Of a stretch of 64,000 bases of DNA, positions 29,959-38,489 are shown one piece after another. Both the position numbers and the translations under genes were made by a program. Every line of letters starts with the position of its first letter. Position 1 is the stretch's first letter. The DNA comes from Sphingomonas profundi. GTDB lineage: Bacteria; Pseudomonadota; Alphaproteobacteria; Sphingomonadales; Sphingomonadaceae. Below the pieces are notes generated by a model, which saw nothing but the letters and a program-made list of their open reading frames with translations, searched no databases and was not told the DNA's origin. Location of the stretch: contig NZ_CP046535.1 in the NCBI RefSeq assembly GCF_009739515.1, positions 1,798,001 through 1,862,000 on the forward strand, given 5' to 3'.

Positions 29959-31817
29959 GCGGCGCCGCCCTTCGTCCACGGGAAGAACATGTTGCGCACG
30001 CCGGCGAAGTGCGGCGTCAGCGCCGGCACGTGGCGCTGCATCACCTCGCGCAGGCCGTTCTCCGCCACCCAGGCGAAACCGGCCGGGGTGTAGACCTCCG
30101 GCGTGAAGTCGCGCGTGTAGAAACGGTCGCTCTTCAGCCGGCGAGAGGCCATCAGGATGAAGATGCGGAACACCGTATCGGAGAAGCCGAAGCCCACCGG
30201 CGTGCCGCCATTGCTCTCGGCCAGGGTGCCGACCAGCAGGTCCACCTCCTCGACGCTGGAGTAGATCTCCGCGATCTCGCGCTGCCACTCCTTGTTCGTG
30301 GTGAGCTCGGCGAAGCTTTTGGGCGCCTTCATCCCCATCATCCGGCGGAAGGCGCAGTAGCGCGGGATGCCGCGTTCGCGATCGCGCAGGATGTCGATCG
30401 CGGCGAGATCGCTGTAGACGCCCTTCTCCGGGTTGACCGGCAGCTTGCGCAGCATGTTCGGGTAATTGTGCAGCACCAGCGCGCCCGGATGCATCGTTCC
30501 GGCCGAGTAGAGCAGATCCTCGAAGCTCGCCTTGGCGTAGAGGCCGGATGTCGCGCCGTGCGCCACGTCCACCAGGGTCGCGGTAAAGATCTCGCCGTCG
30601 TCGCTGGCGCGGCGGAACGAGAAATCGTCCGGCATCAGCGGATGCATGCGGTAGCAGGCGGCGAACTCCTCCGTCATCGCATAGGGCGCGGCGTGATGGT
30701 CGGTCGGCGACCCCATGATGCCGGATATCGTCTCGCTGTCGCTCAGCCGGCCGAAGCCCTTCCAGAAATGCTCGCCGGCGATGCCCCACCAGTTGATCCG
30801 CATGATGAACCGCCCGGTCGGCGAGTTCATCAGCGCCGGCGTCCACTCGGTCGTGTGGATCTTGGCCATCAGCGCCGCATTCACCAGCCGCGCCTTCTGG
30901 AACAGCCACTCGCCGGTGGCGGTCGGGTGATCCGCCTTCAGCCGGTCGACGATGGCGTTGTGCTCGCGGGCGAACAGCGTCTGCAGCAGCGACAGGCCGA
31001 TCCACCAATTGCCGTTCACCCCGGCCAGTTCCTGCCCGGCGAAGCGGCCGCCCTCGGCGTCGCCCACATCCTCGTCCGGCGGGCAGAGCGGCAAGTTGCC
31101 GGTGGCGGAGAGGCCGAGCTTGCCGTCCTCGCGGAACCGGCCCGTCGCCGGATCGGTGCGGACGAGCCGCTGGCGCTTCAGCGTGGAGCCGTAGATCTGC
31201 GATCCGTCCCACCAGTGCGTCTCGGTGTTCGTGTACGTTGCGGGCCGGCCGGCGTCGGCGTCCCCCGTCACGTCCGGCGCGGTGCGCAGGATGGTCATCG
31301 GCCGCTCGTGCCAGTCGTCGCCATCTTCCAGCGGGATGCGGTGCGGATCCTCCTTCTGGGCCGATCCGTGGCTCAGCCAGTCATGCACCATGAATTGCAG
31401 CCAGCCGGAAACGAGCAGGTTCAGGTGCGGCACCGGCACGAACTCGCGCCGCCCCAGCAGCCTGTTGCTGATCAGCCGCGGGTTCGGCGTGACGAGCGCG
31501 TCCCCTTCCAGCCCGAACGTCTCGTCGATCGGGAAATTGCGGCCGAAGCGCGCGCCGGCCATCCCCATCCACGGCTTTTCCAGATCGTTGTAGCTGCCGT
31601 CCGCCGTGCGCTCGGTCTGCACATCCACCGCCGGCTGCGGCACCGGCGGATGCGAGAGCTGCGTATCGAACAGATTGCCCCATCGCATGTTGACGCGAAG
31701 GCCTGCCAAGGTCGGCAGGGCGACGGCGAAAGGCCATCTATGCCAAGGGTTAAGACCAGCCGTCAGGCGGGCAACCAAACCGAGCGCTCGATCGAACCGA
31801 GACCTTGCCACCGCCAT
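29955..31817 (-). CDS. alpha-dioxygenase-like haem peroxidase (animal peroxidase superfamily)
   Basis: A 620-residue member of the PF03098 superfamily closest, by eye, to plant and cyanobacterial fatty-acid alpha-dioxygenases. The distal His lies in LQFMVHDW (H145). NWWIGLSLLQTLFAREHNA matches the haem-pocket helix. The Tyr-x-x-His pair of YRMHP (Y389, H392) holds the catalytic tyrosyl radical site and proximal haem ligand. RERGIPRYCAFRR follows, as in alpha-DOX. There is no signal peptide. ATG 31817 is used; an upstream TTG would add only three residues. It is the first gene of the operon, divergent from a TetR regulator. 2-Hydroperoxidation of fatty acids is inferred, not shown. Confidence 0.85.
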   Translation of the reverse strand: MAVARSRFDRALGLVARLTAGLNPWHRWPFAVALPTLAGLRVNMRWGNLFDTQLSHPPVPQPAVDVQTERTADGSYNDLEKPWMGMAGARFGRNFPIDETFGLEGDALVTPNPRLISNRLLGRREFVPVPHLNLLVSGWLQFMVHDWLSHGSAQKEDPHRIPLEDGDDWHERPMTILRTAPDVTGDADAGRPATYTNTETHWWDGSQIYGSTLKRQRLVRTDPATGRFREDGKLGLSATGNLPLCPPDEDVGDAEGGRFAGQELAGVNGNWWIGLSLLQTLFAREHNAIVDRLKADHPTATGEWLFQKARLVNAALMAKIHTTEWTPALMNSPTGRFIMRINWWGIAGEHFWKGFGRLSDSETISGIMGSPTDHHAAPYAMTEEFAACYRMHPLMPDDFSFRRASDDGEIFTATLVDVAHGATSGLYAKASFEDLLYSAGTMHPGALVLHNYPNMLRKLPVNPEKGVYSDLAAIDILRDRERGIPRYCAFRRMMGMKAPKSFAELTTNKEWQREIAEIYSSVEEVDLLVGTLAESNGGTPVGFGFSDTVFRIFILMASRRLKSDRFYTRDFTPEVYTPAGFAWVAENGLREVMQRHVPALTPHFAGVRNMFFPWTKGGAA

Positions 31818-32133
31818 GCCCCGCAATGAAGTGACACAAAGCTATCATGGCTTCGTCTCGCCGCATACGGGAATATGCAGGTCTCGCTGCTTGGCTGAAT
31901 CCGCCAAAGCGGTGTCATTATTGCGGCGTCGATGTTTGCGGCGGTTGGTTCGCGATGGAGTAAGTCGCGTCGCTTACACGGCCGCGCGCTGGTATAGGCA
32001 GAAGGCGGGATCAGGCCGGCCGCGTGACACGAGCCTGCGGCTGGCGGACCGTCGCGATCGCCGCACATGGTGGCGATTGCACCGTGCGGACGGCTTGACG
32101 GCACGATCGAATGGGCTTCCTGACGTGTCCGAA
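31818..32133. other. divergent intergenic region between dioxygenase operon and tetR
   Basis: 316 bp with no credible gene. Its main feature is a GTAAG-N8-CTTAC dyad at 31960-31977. On the minus strand CAATAATGA (around 31916-31924) could hold a -10, and TTGACG at 32093-32098 could be a -35 for the TetR gene, but neither has a good partner. Base composition is slightly less GC-rich than flanking genes. Confidence 0.6.
31960..31977. promoter_or_regulatory. putative TetR operator (dyad)
   Basis: GTAAG (31960-31964) and CTTAC (31973-31977) are inverted 5-bp arms around 8 bp with a central CG. Its position midway between the divergent dioxygenase operon and the tetR gene, and its size, fit a TetR-family operator. 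Inferred from position and symmetry only. Confidence 0.4.
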
Positions 32134-32811
32134 ATGAAATCGGCCGATGTGAACACCCCCCACAGCCCGTCGCGTGGCCGCCCATCCAAGCACGACGCCA
32201 AATTGCTGCGCCAGCGGATCATGGCGGCGGCGCTCAGCGAGTTCCGCCAGCGCGGCTTCGCCGGAACGAGCATAGACGGCATCGCACGCGTCGCGGCGGT
32301 CAGCCGCACGACGATCTACGCACTCTACTCGGACAAATCGACGCTGTTCACCGAGATGATCCGTGGCACCATCAGGATCGCCGACATCGCCGGCCGCGTC
32401 GCCTTCGACGACAGGCCGCCCGCGCTGGTGCTGCGCGAGGCGATGACGGTGCTGAACGGGGCTTATTATCGCGAGCCGAACCTGGAGATCGTCCGCCTCT
32501 GCATCGCGGAAGCGGACCGCTTCCCCGACCTGTTCGAGCAGGTGCGCGACATGCTGGCGCATGCCCTCACCGGCCTGATCCACTATTTCGCGCGGATGCA
32601 CGCCGCCGGCAGCATGACCACGGCGGATAGCCCGCGCGCCGCCCTGCTGTTCAACATGCTGGCGCTCGGCTCGCTCAAGCCGTTCTTCGTCCACCAGCAG
32701 CGCCTGACACAGGACGAGATAGACGGTCACATCGACCTGGCGCTCGACCTCTTCCTGCGCGGCTGCTTCGTCGACGCGGCGAAGTCGGGAGGGGCGATCG
32801 CGCCGCAGTGA
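32134..32811 (+). CDS. TetR/AcrR-family transcriptional regulator
   Basis: A 225-residue regulator. The N-terminal helix-turn-helix (about residues 24-70) reads IMAAALSEFRQRGFAGTSID, then IARVAAVSRTTIYALYSDKS. The C-terminal domain is a helical ligand domain of the AefR-like type (TetR_C). It is divergent from the seven-gene dioxygenase operon, so it is the likely repressor, perhaps sensing a fatty-acid or isoprenoid product. Its stop overlaps the GTG of a lipid kinase gene. Start ATG 32134 is conservative; GTG 32125 is also possible. Confidence 0.87.
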   Translation: MKSADVNTPHSPSRGRPSKHDAKLLRQRIMAAALSEFRQRGFAGTSIDGIARVAAVSRTTIYALYSDKSTLFTEMIRGTIRIADIAGRVAFDDRPPALVLREAMTVLNGAYYREPNLEIVRLCIAEADRFPDLFEQVRDMLAHALTGLIHYFARMHAAGSMTTADSPRAALLFNMLALGSLKPFFVHQQRLTQDEIDGHIDLALDLFLRGCFVDAAKSGGAIAPQ

Positions 32812-33712
32812 CCGATCGGCGCGTCCCGGTGGTCGTGAACCGTCGCTCGGGCGCGGCGGCGCGGGCCGGCGTAGCGCTGGTCGCCCGCATCCAAGCCGCG
32901 TTCGCGGCGGCCGGGCTCGTCGCTGAGGTCCACCTCGTCGAGGGTCCGGATGTGGCCGCGGCCATGCGCCGCCATGCGGCCGCGCCGCTGATCGCCGTGG
33001 GCGGCGGCGACGGTACGCTCGGCAGCGCCTTCGCGGCCCACGCCGCGCCGGTGCGCTGGCCATCCTGCCGCTCGGCACGCGCAACCACCTTGCCCGCGAT
33101 CTCGCCATCCCGCTGGGCCTCGATGCCGCCGCGCGTGTGATCGCCGACGGGGCGACGCGGGCGATCGATCTCGCGGCGGTGAACGGCCACGGCTTCGTCA
33201 ACAACGCGTCGGTCGGGCTCTATCCGCTGATGGTGCGGCATCGCCAGGCCGGAGCGCGCCACGGCTGGCCCAAGTGGCTGGCGACGATCCCCGCCGCCTG
33301 GGCCGCGCTGCGCCGGCTGCCGCGCCATCGCCTGCACCTGCGGAGCGACGACGGCGATCGCACGCTGCGCACGCCGCTGCTGTTCGTCGGCAACAATCGC
33401 TATGCGCTGGAGCGAGGCCGCATCGGCACCCGCCTGGCGCTGGACGACGGCACCCTCTGTGTCTTCGCCGTCGCCGCGCAGACGCGTTCCGGCCTGCTGT
33501 GGTTCGCCCTCCGCGCGCTTCTCGGCCGCAGCGATCCGGCGCGCGACTTCGCCGCGATCGGCGCGTGCGCCGGCCTGCTCGTGCTGTCGCGCGCGCGCTT
33601 CGTCGATATCGCCCTGGATGGGGAGGTGCACCGGCTGCGGCCGCCGCTGGGCTTCACCGTGGCGCCGCGCGCGATCCGCCTGTGCGTGCCCCTCAGTGGC
33701 CCGGAAAACTGA
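32808..33712 (+). pseudogene. diacylglycerol/lipid kinase family gene with internal frameshift
   Basis: A DAGK-catalytic-domain lipid kinase (YegS/BmrU-like). The first part (32808 to about 33050) encodes VVVNRRSGAAA and the ATP-binding GGGDGTLGSA. The expected continuation, GALAILPLGTRNHLARDL, is in another frame starting at 33050, and it then runs to 33712 with VNGHGFVNNASVGLYP. One missing base near 33050 explains the break. Joined, the protein would be about 300 residues, a normal length. Either a recent pseudogene or an assembly indel. The GTG start overlaps the tetR stop, so the two are coupled. The 3' end overlaps apt by 20 bp. Confidence 0.85.
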
Positions 33713-34229
33713 CGAGCGCGCCTGCCGCCACCCCTTCCGCGGCGATGCGCGCGGCCCCGCCCAGATCCGGCAGGTCGATCACGAAGCTGGCAGCCGCCAC
33801 CGTGCCGCCCGCCTTGCGGATCAGCCGGATCGCCGCCAGCGCGGTGCCGCCGGTGGCGATCAGATCGTCCACCAGCAGCACGCGGGCGCCGGGCACCACC
33901 GCATCCTCGTGCATCTCCACCCGGTCCTGGCCATATTCCAGGGCGTAATCGACGCCTACCGTCACGCCCGGCAGCTTGCCGTCCTTGCGGATCAGCACCA
34001 GGCCCGCGCCCAGCGCATGCGCCACCGCCGCGCCGAAGATGAAGCCGCGCGCCTCGATCGCCGCCACCAGATCGACCGGCCCCGCGTGCAGCGCGGCGAG
34101 GCGCTCGATCGTGGTGGCAAGGCCCCGCGCGTCCAGCAGCAGTGTGGTGATATCGCGGAACAGGATGCCGGGCTTGGGGAAGTCCGGGATGGTGCGGATC
34201 AGCGCGGCGATATCGTCGTTCGGGCTCAT
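33693..34229 (-). CDS. apt: adenine phosphoribosyltransferase
   Basis: A 178-residue purine salvage enzyme making AMP from adenine and PRPP. The PRPP-binding motif VLLVDDLIATGGTA lies near residues 117-130, and FRDITTLL near the N-terminus is family-typical. It overlaps mtnP by ATGA. The pair is logical: MtnP releases adenine from methylthioadenosine and Apt recaptures it. It is the last gene of the bc1 run. Confidence 0.95.
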   Translation of the reverse strand: MSPNDDIAALIRTIPDFPKPGILFRDITTLLLDARGLATTIERLAALHAGPVDLVAAIEARGFIFGAAVAHALGAGLVLIRKDGKLPGVTVGVDYALEYGQDRVEMHEDAVVPGARVLLVDDLIATGGTALAAIRLIRKAGGTVAAASFVIDLPDLGGAARIAAEGVAAGALVSFPGH

Positions 34230-35149
34230 GCCGAGTCCGTCGCGACGGTTTTCGGCGCAAAGACCCTCGGCGCGATACAGGCCAGCCGCCTCGCGGTAGC
34301 CTCCGGCCACGCCTCGCGCGGCGTGATGACGGCGGTGTCGAGCGCGTGGGTACAGCCGGCCGGGCATCGCTCCGGCGGCGCTACGCCGCGCCGTGCCACC
34401 TCGTGCACCAGCGCCTGCGCATTCTCCGCATTGCGGCCGAGCACGGCGATCACCTCCGACACATCGACGTGGGTGTCGGACCACGCGTCCAGATCCGTCA
34501 CCATCGCGACATTCTGGTAGCAGAGCTCCGCCTCGCGGGCGAGGCGCGCCTCGGGCAGGCCGGTCATGCCGACCACGTCCAGCCCCTGCGCCTTGTAGCC
34601 CAGCGATTCCGCGCGGGTGGAGAATTGCGGCCCCTCCATCACCAGCATCGTGCCGTGCGTGGCGTGCGGCAGGCCGAGCGCGGACAGCGCCGCCGCCACC
34701 GTCTCCGCCAGCCGCCCGCACGTGGGATTGCCGAAGCCGACGTGGCCGACGATACCTTCGCCGAAGTAGCTGCGGCCGCCGCGTATCGTGCGATCGACGA
34801 ACTGGTCGACCATCACGAACGTACCCGGCGGCAGTTCGGCGCGGTAGGAGCCGACCGCCGATACCGCCAGGATCTCGGCGCACCCGGCCGCCTTCAGCGC
34901 GGCGATGTTGGCGCGGGCGTTGATCTCGTCGGGCGCGATGCGGTGGCCGCGGCCGTGGCGCGGCAGGAAGGCCACCTCCCGCCCCGCGATCGTGCCGAGC
35001 AGCAGCGCGTCGGACGGACGGCCCCACGGCGTGTCGAACTCGGTCCACACGCCATCGGCGAGAGCGGCCATCCGGTAGAGGCCGCTCCCGCCGATCAGGC
35101 CCAGCCGGGCCGCGGGACGGCCGCCGGCCGTCCCGTCCGCTTGGCTCAA
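34226..35149 (-). CDS. mtnP: S-methyl-5'-thioadenosine phosphorylase
   Basis: A 307-residue nucleoside phosphorylase that splits methylthioadenosine, a polyamine by-product, into adenine and methylthioribose-1-phosphate. It has the LGLIGGSGLY opening, LPRHGRGH, NARANIAALK and MEGPQFSTRAES. No ATG or GTG fits before the conserved opening; the best start is TTG 35149, which overlaps the petC stop (TTGA). This couples it to the cytochrome bc1 genes. Confidence 0.94.
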   Translation of the reverse strand: MSQADGTAGGRPAARLGLIGGSGLYRMAALADGVWTEFDTPWGRPSDALLLGTIAGREVAFLPRHGRGHRIAPDEINARANIAALKAAGCAEILAVSAVGSYRAELPPGTFVMVDQFVDRTIRGGRSYFGEGIVGHVGFGNPTCGRLAETVAAALSALGLPHATHGTMLVMEGPQFSTRAESLGYKAQGLDVVGMTGLPEARLAREAELCYQNVAMVTDLDAWSDTHVDVSEVIAVLGRNAENAQALVHEVARRGVAPPERCPAGCTHALDTAVITPREAWPEATARRLACIAPRVFAPKTVATDSA

Positions 35150-35988
35150 TGCTTCCTGCCCGCCCAGATGTTCTGGTAGGAGAGATAGGCCAGCGCCGTC
35201 GCGATCAGCAGGAAGATCACCACTGCCACGCCCGAGCGATGACGGCTCTCCAGCTTCGGCTCGGCCGACCAGACGAGGAAGGCGGAGACGTCCTGCGCCA
35301 TCTGATCGACGGTCGCCTTGGTGCCGTCCGAATACGTCACCTGTCCATCGGCGACCAGCGGCGGCGGCATCGCGATGTTCAGGTTCGCGAAGTAGGGATT
35401 ATAGTGCAGCGTGCCCGAGGGCTTGGCATCCGGGAAGCGCTTCAGCAGCTCGGCCGGCGGGTTCTGGTAGCCGGTCAGCAGCGAGTGGACGTAGGGCGCC
35501 CCGCCCTCGCGCGCCTTGGTGATCAGCGAGAGATCCGGCGGCAGCGCGTTGTTGTTGGCGGAACGGGCCGCCGTCTCGTTGGCATAGGGGCTCGGAAAGT
35601 GATCGGCCGGGATCGCCTTGCGCGTCGCCGGCTCGCCCGTCTCCGGGTTGATCGACGGCACTTCGGTGGACCACTGGTTCGCGATCGCCTTCACCTCGGG
35701 CTTGGTGAAGCCCAGCTCCTCCAGGTCGCGGAAGGCGACGAGGTGCATCGAGTGGCAGGCCGAGCAGACCTCCTTATACACCTGGAAGCCGCGCTGCAGC
35801 TGCTGCCGGTCGAACTTGCCGAGCGGGCCGTCGCTCGCCAGGCTCAGCTCCTTCGGCTCGCGATGGAAGACGTGGCTGGCGCTCTCCTCCGCCGCCTCGC
35901 GCGGCGTGAAGATGATCGCGAAGAACAAGGCGGCGATGAAGCCCAGGCCCACGATGGGAGCGATGAGGGGGCCGAAGAAGCGGAGCAT
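35146..35988 (-). CDS. petC: cytochrome c1 of the bc1 complex
   Basis: A 280-residue haem-c subunit of complex III. The haem site is CSACH at 75-79. The axial Met lies probably in the NIAMPPPLV segment. A C-terminal membrane helix (about 250-268) is followed by the YQNIWAGRKH tail. It carries an N-terminal signal/anchor helix. The start at ATG 35988 lies 19 bp after the petB stop. It passes electrons from the Rieske protein to soluble or membrane cytochrome c. Confidence 0.95.
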   Translation of the reverse strand: MLRFFGPLIAPIVGLGFIAALFFAIIFTPREAAEESASHVFHREPKELSLASDGPLGKFDRQQLQRGFQVYKEVCSACHSMHLVAFRDLEELGFTKPEVKAIANQWSTEVPSINPETGEPATRKAIPADHFPSPYANETAARSANNNALPPDLSLITKAREGGAPYVHSLLTGYQNPPAELLKRFPDAKPSGTLHYNPYFANLNIAMPPPLVADGQVTYSDGTKATVDQMAQDVSAFLVWSAEPKLESRHRSGVAVVIFLLIATALAYLSYQNIWAGRKH

Positions 35989-36007
35989 GTCGGTCTTTCT
36001 CCTGGGC

Positions 36008-37297
36008 TCAGGCGGTCTGGGCGCCGAGCGGCGCGGCTTCGGCCTTCTCGCCGTGCAGCACCGATTCCGAGATCGAGTTGGGCAGCGGCAGCGGCCGCTC
36101 GATGCGCGAGACAATCGGCAGGATGACGAGGAAGTGGGCGAAATAATAGGCCGCACACACCTGGCTCGCCAGCACCACCATCGGCGTCACCTCCGCCTGG
36201 CCGAGATAGCCGAGCAGCACCACGTCGACGACCAGCACCCAGAAGAACCACTTGTACATCGGCCGGTAATTGGCCGAGCGCACCGGCGACCCATCGATCC
36301 ACGGCAGGAAGAACAGCAGCAGGATGGAGCCGAACATGGCCATCACGCCCCACAGCTTCGCCGGGATCCACAGGAAGTTGAAGGTGAACGCCTTCAGGAT
36401 TGCGTAGAAGGGCAGGAAGTACCATTCGGGCACGATGTGCGCCGGGGTGGAGAGCGGGTTGGCCGGGATGTAATTGTCCGGATGGCCCAGCAGGTTCGGC
36501 GCGAAGAATAGCAGGATCGAGAAGCAGAGCAGGAACACGCCCAGACCGAAACCGTCCTTGGCGGTGTAATAGGGGTGGAACGGCACCGTATCCTGCGGCC
36601 CCTTCACGTCCACGCCGGTCGGGTTGTTCGAACCCGGGATGTGCAGCGCCCAGATGTGCAGGACGATCACGCCGGCGATCACGAACGGCAGCAGATAGTG
36701 AAGCGAGAAGAAGCGGTTGAGCGCCGCATTGTCCGGCGCGAAGCCGCCCAGCAGCCAGGTGCGGATCGGCTCGCCGACGATCGGGATCGCCGAGAAGAAG
36801 CCGGTAATCACCTGCGCGCCCCAGAAGCTCATCTGGCCCCATGGCAGCACGTAGCCCATGAAGGCGGTGGCCATCATCAGCAGGAAGATCACCACGCCGA
36901 GCAGCCACACCATCTCGCGCGGGGCCTTGTACGATCCGTAGAACAGGCCGCGGAAGATGTGCAGGTAGACGACGATGAAGAAGAAGCTGGCGCCGTTGGC
37001 GTGGGCGTAGCGCAGCAGCCAGCCGGAGTTCACGTCGCGCATGATGCTCTCGACGCTCTCGAACGCGATCGCGCCGTTGGCCGCATAGTGCATCGCCAGC
37101 ACGATGCCGGTGATGATCTGGATGCCGAGCGCGGCGCCGGCGAGGACGCCGAAGTTCCAGAAATAGTTCAGGTTGCGCGGCACCGGATAGCCCGCGCCCA
37201 CCGCGTTGTAGACGAGCCGCGGCAGCGGCAGCCGCTCGTCGAGCCACTGCATGACCGGGTGCTTAGGCGCATAATGCTGTGCCCAGGGAAAGCTCAT
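36008..37297 (-). CDS. petB: cytochrome b of the bc1 complex
   Basis: A 429-residue polytopic subunit of complex III with eight expected helices, two haems b, and the Qo and Qi quinone sites. It shows the GSVLGVILALQIITG-like region as [15 protein letters not shown] broken, the [12 protein letters not shown] segment of the Qo site, and the [12 protein letters not shown] motif near the second half. It starts at ATG 37297, 13 bp after petA. Confidence 0.95.
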   Translation of the reverse strand: MSFPWAQHYAPKHPVMQWLDERLPLPRLVYNAVGAGYPVPRNLNYFWNFGVLAGAALGIQIITGIVLAMHYAANGAIAFESVESIMRDVNSGWLLRYAHANGASFFFIVVYLHIFRGLFYGSYKAPREMVWLLGVVIFLLMMATAFMGYVLPWGQMSFWGAQVITGFFSAIPIVGEPIRTWLLGGFAPDNAALNRFFSLHYLLPFVIAGVIVLHIWALHIPGSNNPTGVDVKGPQDTVPFHPYYTAKDGFGLGVFLLCFSILLFFAPNLLGHPDNYIPANPLSTPAHIVPEWYFLPFYAILKAFTFNFLWIPAKLWGVMAMFGSILLLFFLPWIDGSPVRSANYRPMYKWFFWVLVVDVVLLGYLGQAEVTPMVVLASQVCAAYYFAHFLVILPIVSRIERPLPLPNSISESVLHGEKAEAAPLGAQTA

Positions 37298-37310
37298 GAC
37301 CGTTTACCCC

Positions 37311-37880
37311 TCAGCCGATCTGCACGACGGTATTGGATTTGAACGCATATTCCGGAACGTGCAGGTTCTGCGGCGCCGGGCCTTTGCGGATGCGCGCGGC
37401 GGTATCGTAGGCCGATCCGTGGCACGGGCAGAAATAGCCGCCGAACTCGCCGCGATTCTCGCCCTCGCCGGCGCCCAGCGGCACGCAGCCGAGATGGGTG
37501 CACACGCCCAGCGTGATGAGCCAGTTCTTGTGGCCTTCCTTGGTCCGCTCCGCCAGGGTCTGCGGATCGCGCAGATCGGCGAGCGGCACGGCATCGGCCT
37601 CCGAGATTTCCTTGGGCGTCAGGTTGCGGATGAACACCGGCTGCTTGCGCCACGAGGTCTTGATCGCCTGGCCCGGCTGGATCGCCGAGACGTCCACTTC
37701 GATCGAGGCGAGCGCCAGCACGTCGGCGGACGGGTTCATCTGGTTGATCAGCGGGATCAGCACGGTCGCGGCACCCACGCCGGCGAAGCTCACGGCGGCG
37801 ATGTTGATGAAATCGCGTCGGCGATGGCCGTCGCCCTCGTGCCCGTCGATCGGGCTGTCTGTCTGTTCGAGCGTCGCCAT
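37311..37880 (-). CDS. petA: Rieske iron-sulphur subunit of the bc1 complex
   Basis: A 189-residue Rieske protein. The 2Fe-2S cluster ligands are in CTHLGC (127-132) and CPCHGS (151-156). An N-terminal twin-arginine-like HRRRDFINIA precedes the single membrane helix, as expected for Tat-exported Rieske proteins. It is the first gene of petABC-mtnP-apt. A promoter-like pair and a Fur-like dyad lie upstream. Confidence 0.96.
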   Translation of the reverse strand: MATLEQTDSPIDGHEGDGHRRRDFINIAAVSFAGVGAATVLIPLINQMNPSADVLALASIEVDVSAIQPGQAIKTSWRKQPVFIRNLTPKEISEADAVPLADLRDPQTLAERTKEGHKNWLITLGVCTHLGCVPLGAGEGENRGEFGGYFCPCHGSAYDTAARIRKGPAPQNLHVPEYAFKSNTVVQIG

Positions 37881-37990
37881 GTACGGACCCTATCGCTGCC
37901 ACGAAATGCGCGACGCAGTCGCGGATCCCCCTGTCAGGCGACCCCCGTGCATCACGCCACCGCCTCAACACCCCCGGACGGATGCCCGCG

Positions 37991-38020
37991 CTGATAGCGC
38001 CGCGCCCGCGCATTTGCCAA
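37991..38020 (-). promoter_or_regulatory. petA: putative petA promoter
   Basis: On the minus strand, TTGGCA (38020-38015), 18 bases, then TATCAG (37996-37991), about 110 bases before the petA start. Reasonable sigma-70-type spacing; unproven. Confidence 0.4.
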
Positions 38021-38045
38021 CTGGTAATCGTCCTCACCGCCGCAA

Positions 38046-38060
38046 TGAGAATCGTTCGCA
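38046..38060. promoter_or_regulatory. Fur-box-like dyad upstream of petA
   Basis: TGAGAAT-C-GTTCGCA is a 7-1-7 arrangement in which five of seven bases of the right arm mirror the left. This recalls iron-responsive Fur boxes. It lies 26 bp upstream of the proposed petA -35. Weak evidence. Confidence 0.25.
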
Positions 38061-38104
38061 CGAAACGGCTTGGCGCGAGAACCAGTGGACATGCGTGCTG
38101 AGGA

Positions 38105-38180
38105 TGGTGCCGGGTGTCGGACTCGAACCGACGGCCTCCTGATTACAAATCAGATGCTCTACCAGCTGAGCTAACCCGGC
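38105..38180 (-). tRNA. tRNA-Thr (anticodon TGT)
   Basis: A 76-nt tRNA on the minus strand from GCCGGGT at 38180 to an encoded CCA at 38107-38105. The acceptor arms GCCGGGT and ACCCGGC pair; the D-arm is AGCTCAGCTGGTAGAGC, the T-arm GTCGGTTCGAGTCCGAC, and the anticodon loop TTTGTAA gives TGT, decoding ACA/ACG threonine codons. Confidence 0.96.
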
Positions 38181-38489
38181 CTGCCCCGCTCCATGCGTCA
38201 GCGCCGCGCCGCCGTCCACCCCCGGCATCGTCGAACCCGCCGCGTGTCACGGAACGGGGCGCGGGCAAGCCTCGCGCGTGCGCCTCGGGGCGAATGTCTG
38301 GATGATCCGGCACCGGGCGATGGTGCCGCCCTGGCGAGCGGCGCACCGTTCGCCACACTGGCGGGCAACGTCCGCTAAAACACGGACGGTTGCAGCGACC
38401 TAGACGAACCGGCCCTTCCTGTGCCATCTGGCGCCGAAGAGCGACAGGGAGCCGCCGGGACCATGATCTCGGCCCTGTTCTAGGTCTGT
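38181..38489. other. intergenic region between divergent tRNA genes
   Basis: 309 bp between tRNA-Thr (minus) and tRNA-Leu (plus). No credible gene, integrase or attachment-site duplication is seen. It presumably holds the two tRNA promoters, but I find no clear consensus elements. Confidence 0.6.

Noticed and set aside
31606-32133. Long N-terminal extension of the TetR gene
   Set aside because: It overlaps the divergent dioxygenase coding region and the shared intergenic region; the extension has no regulator-like sequence.
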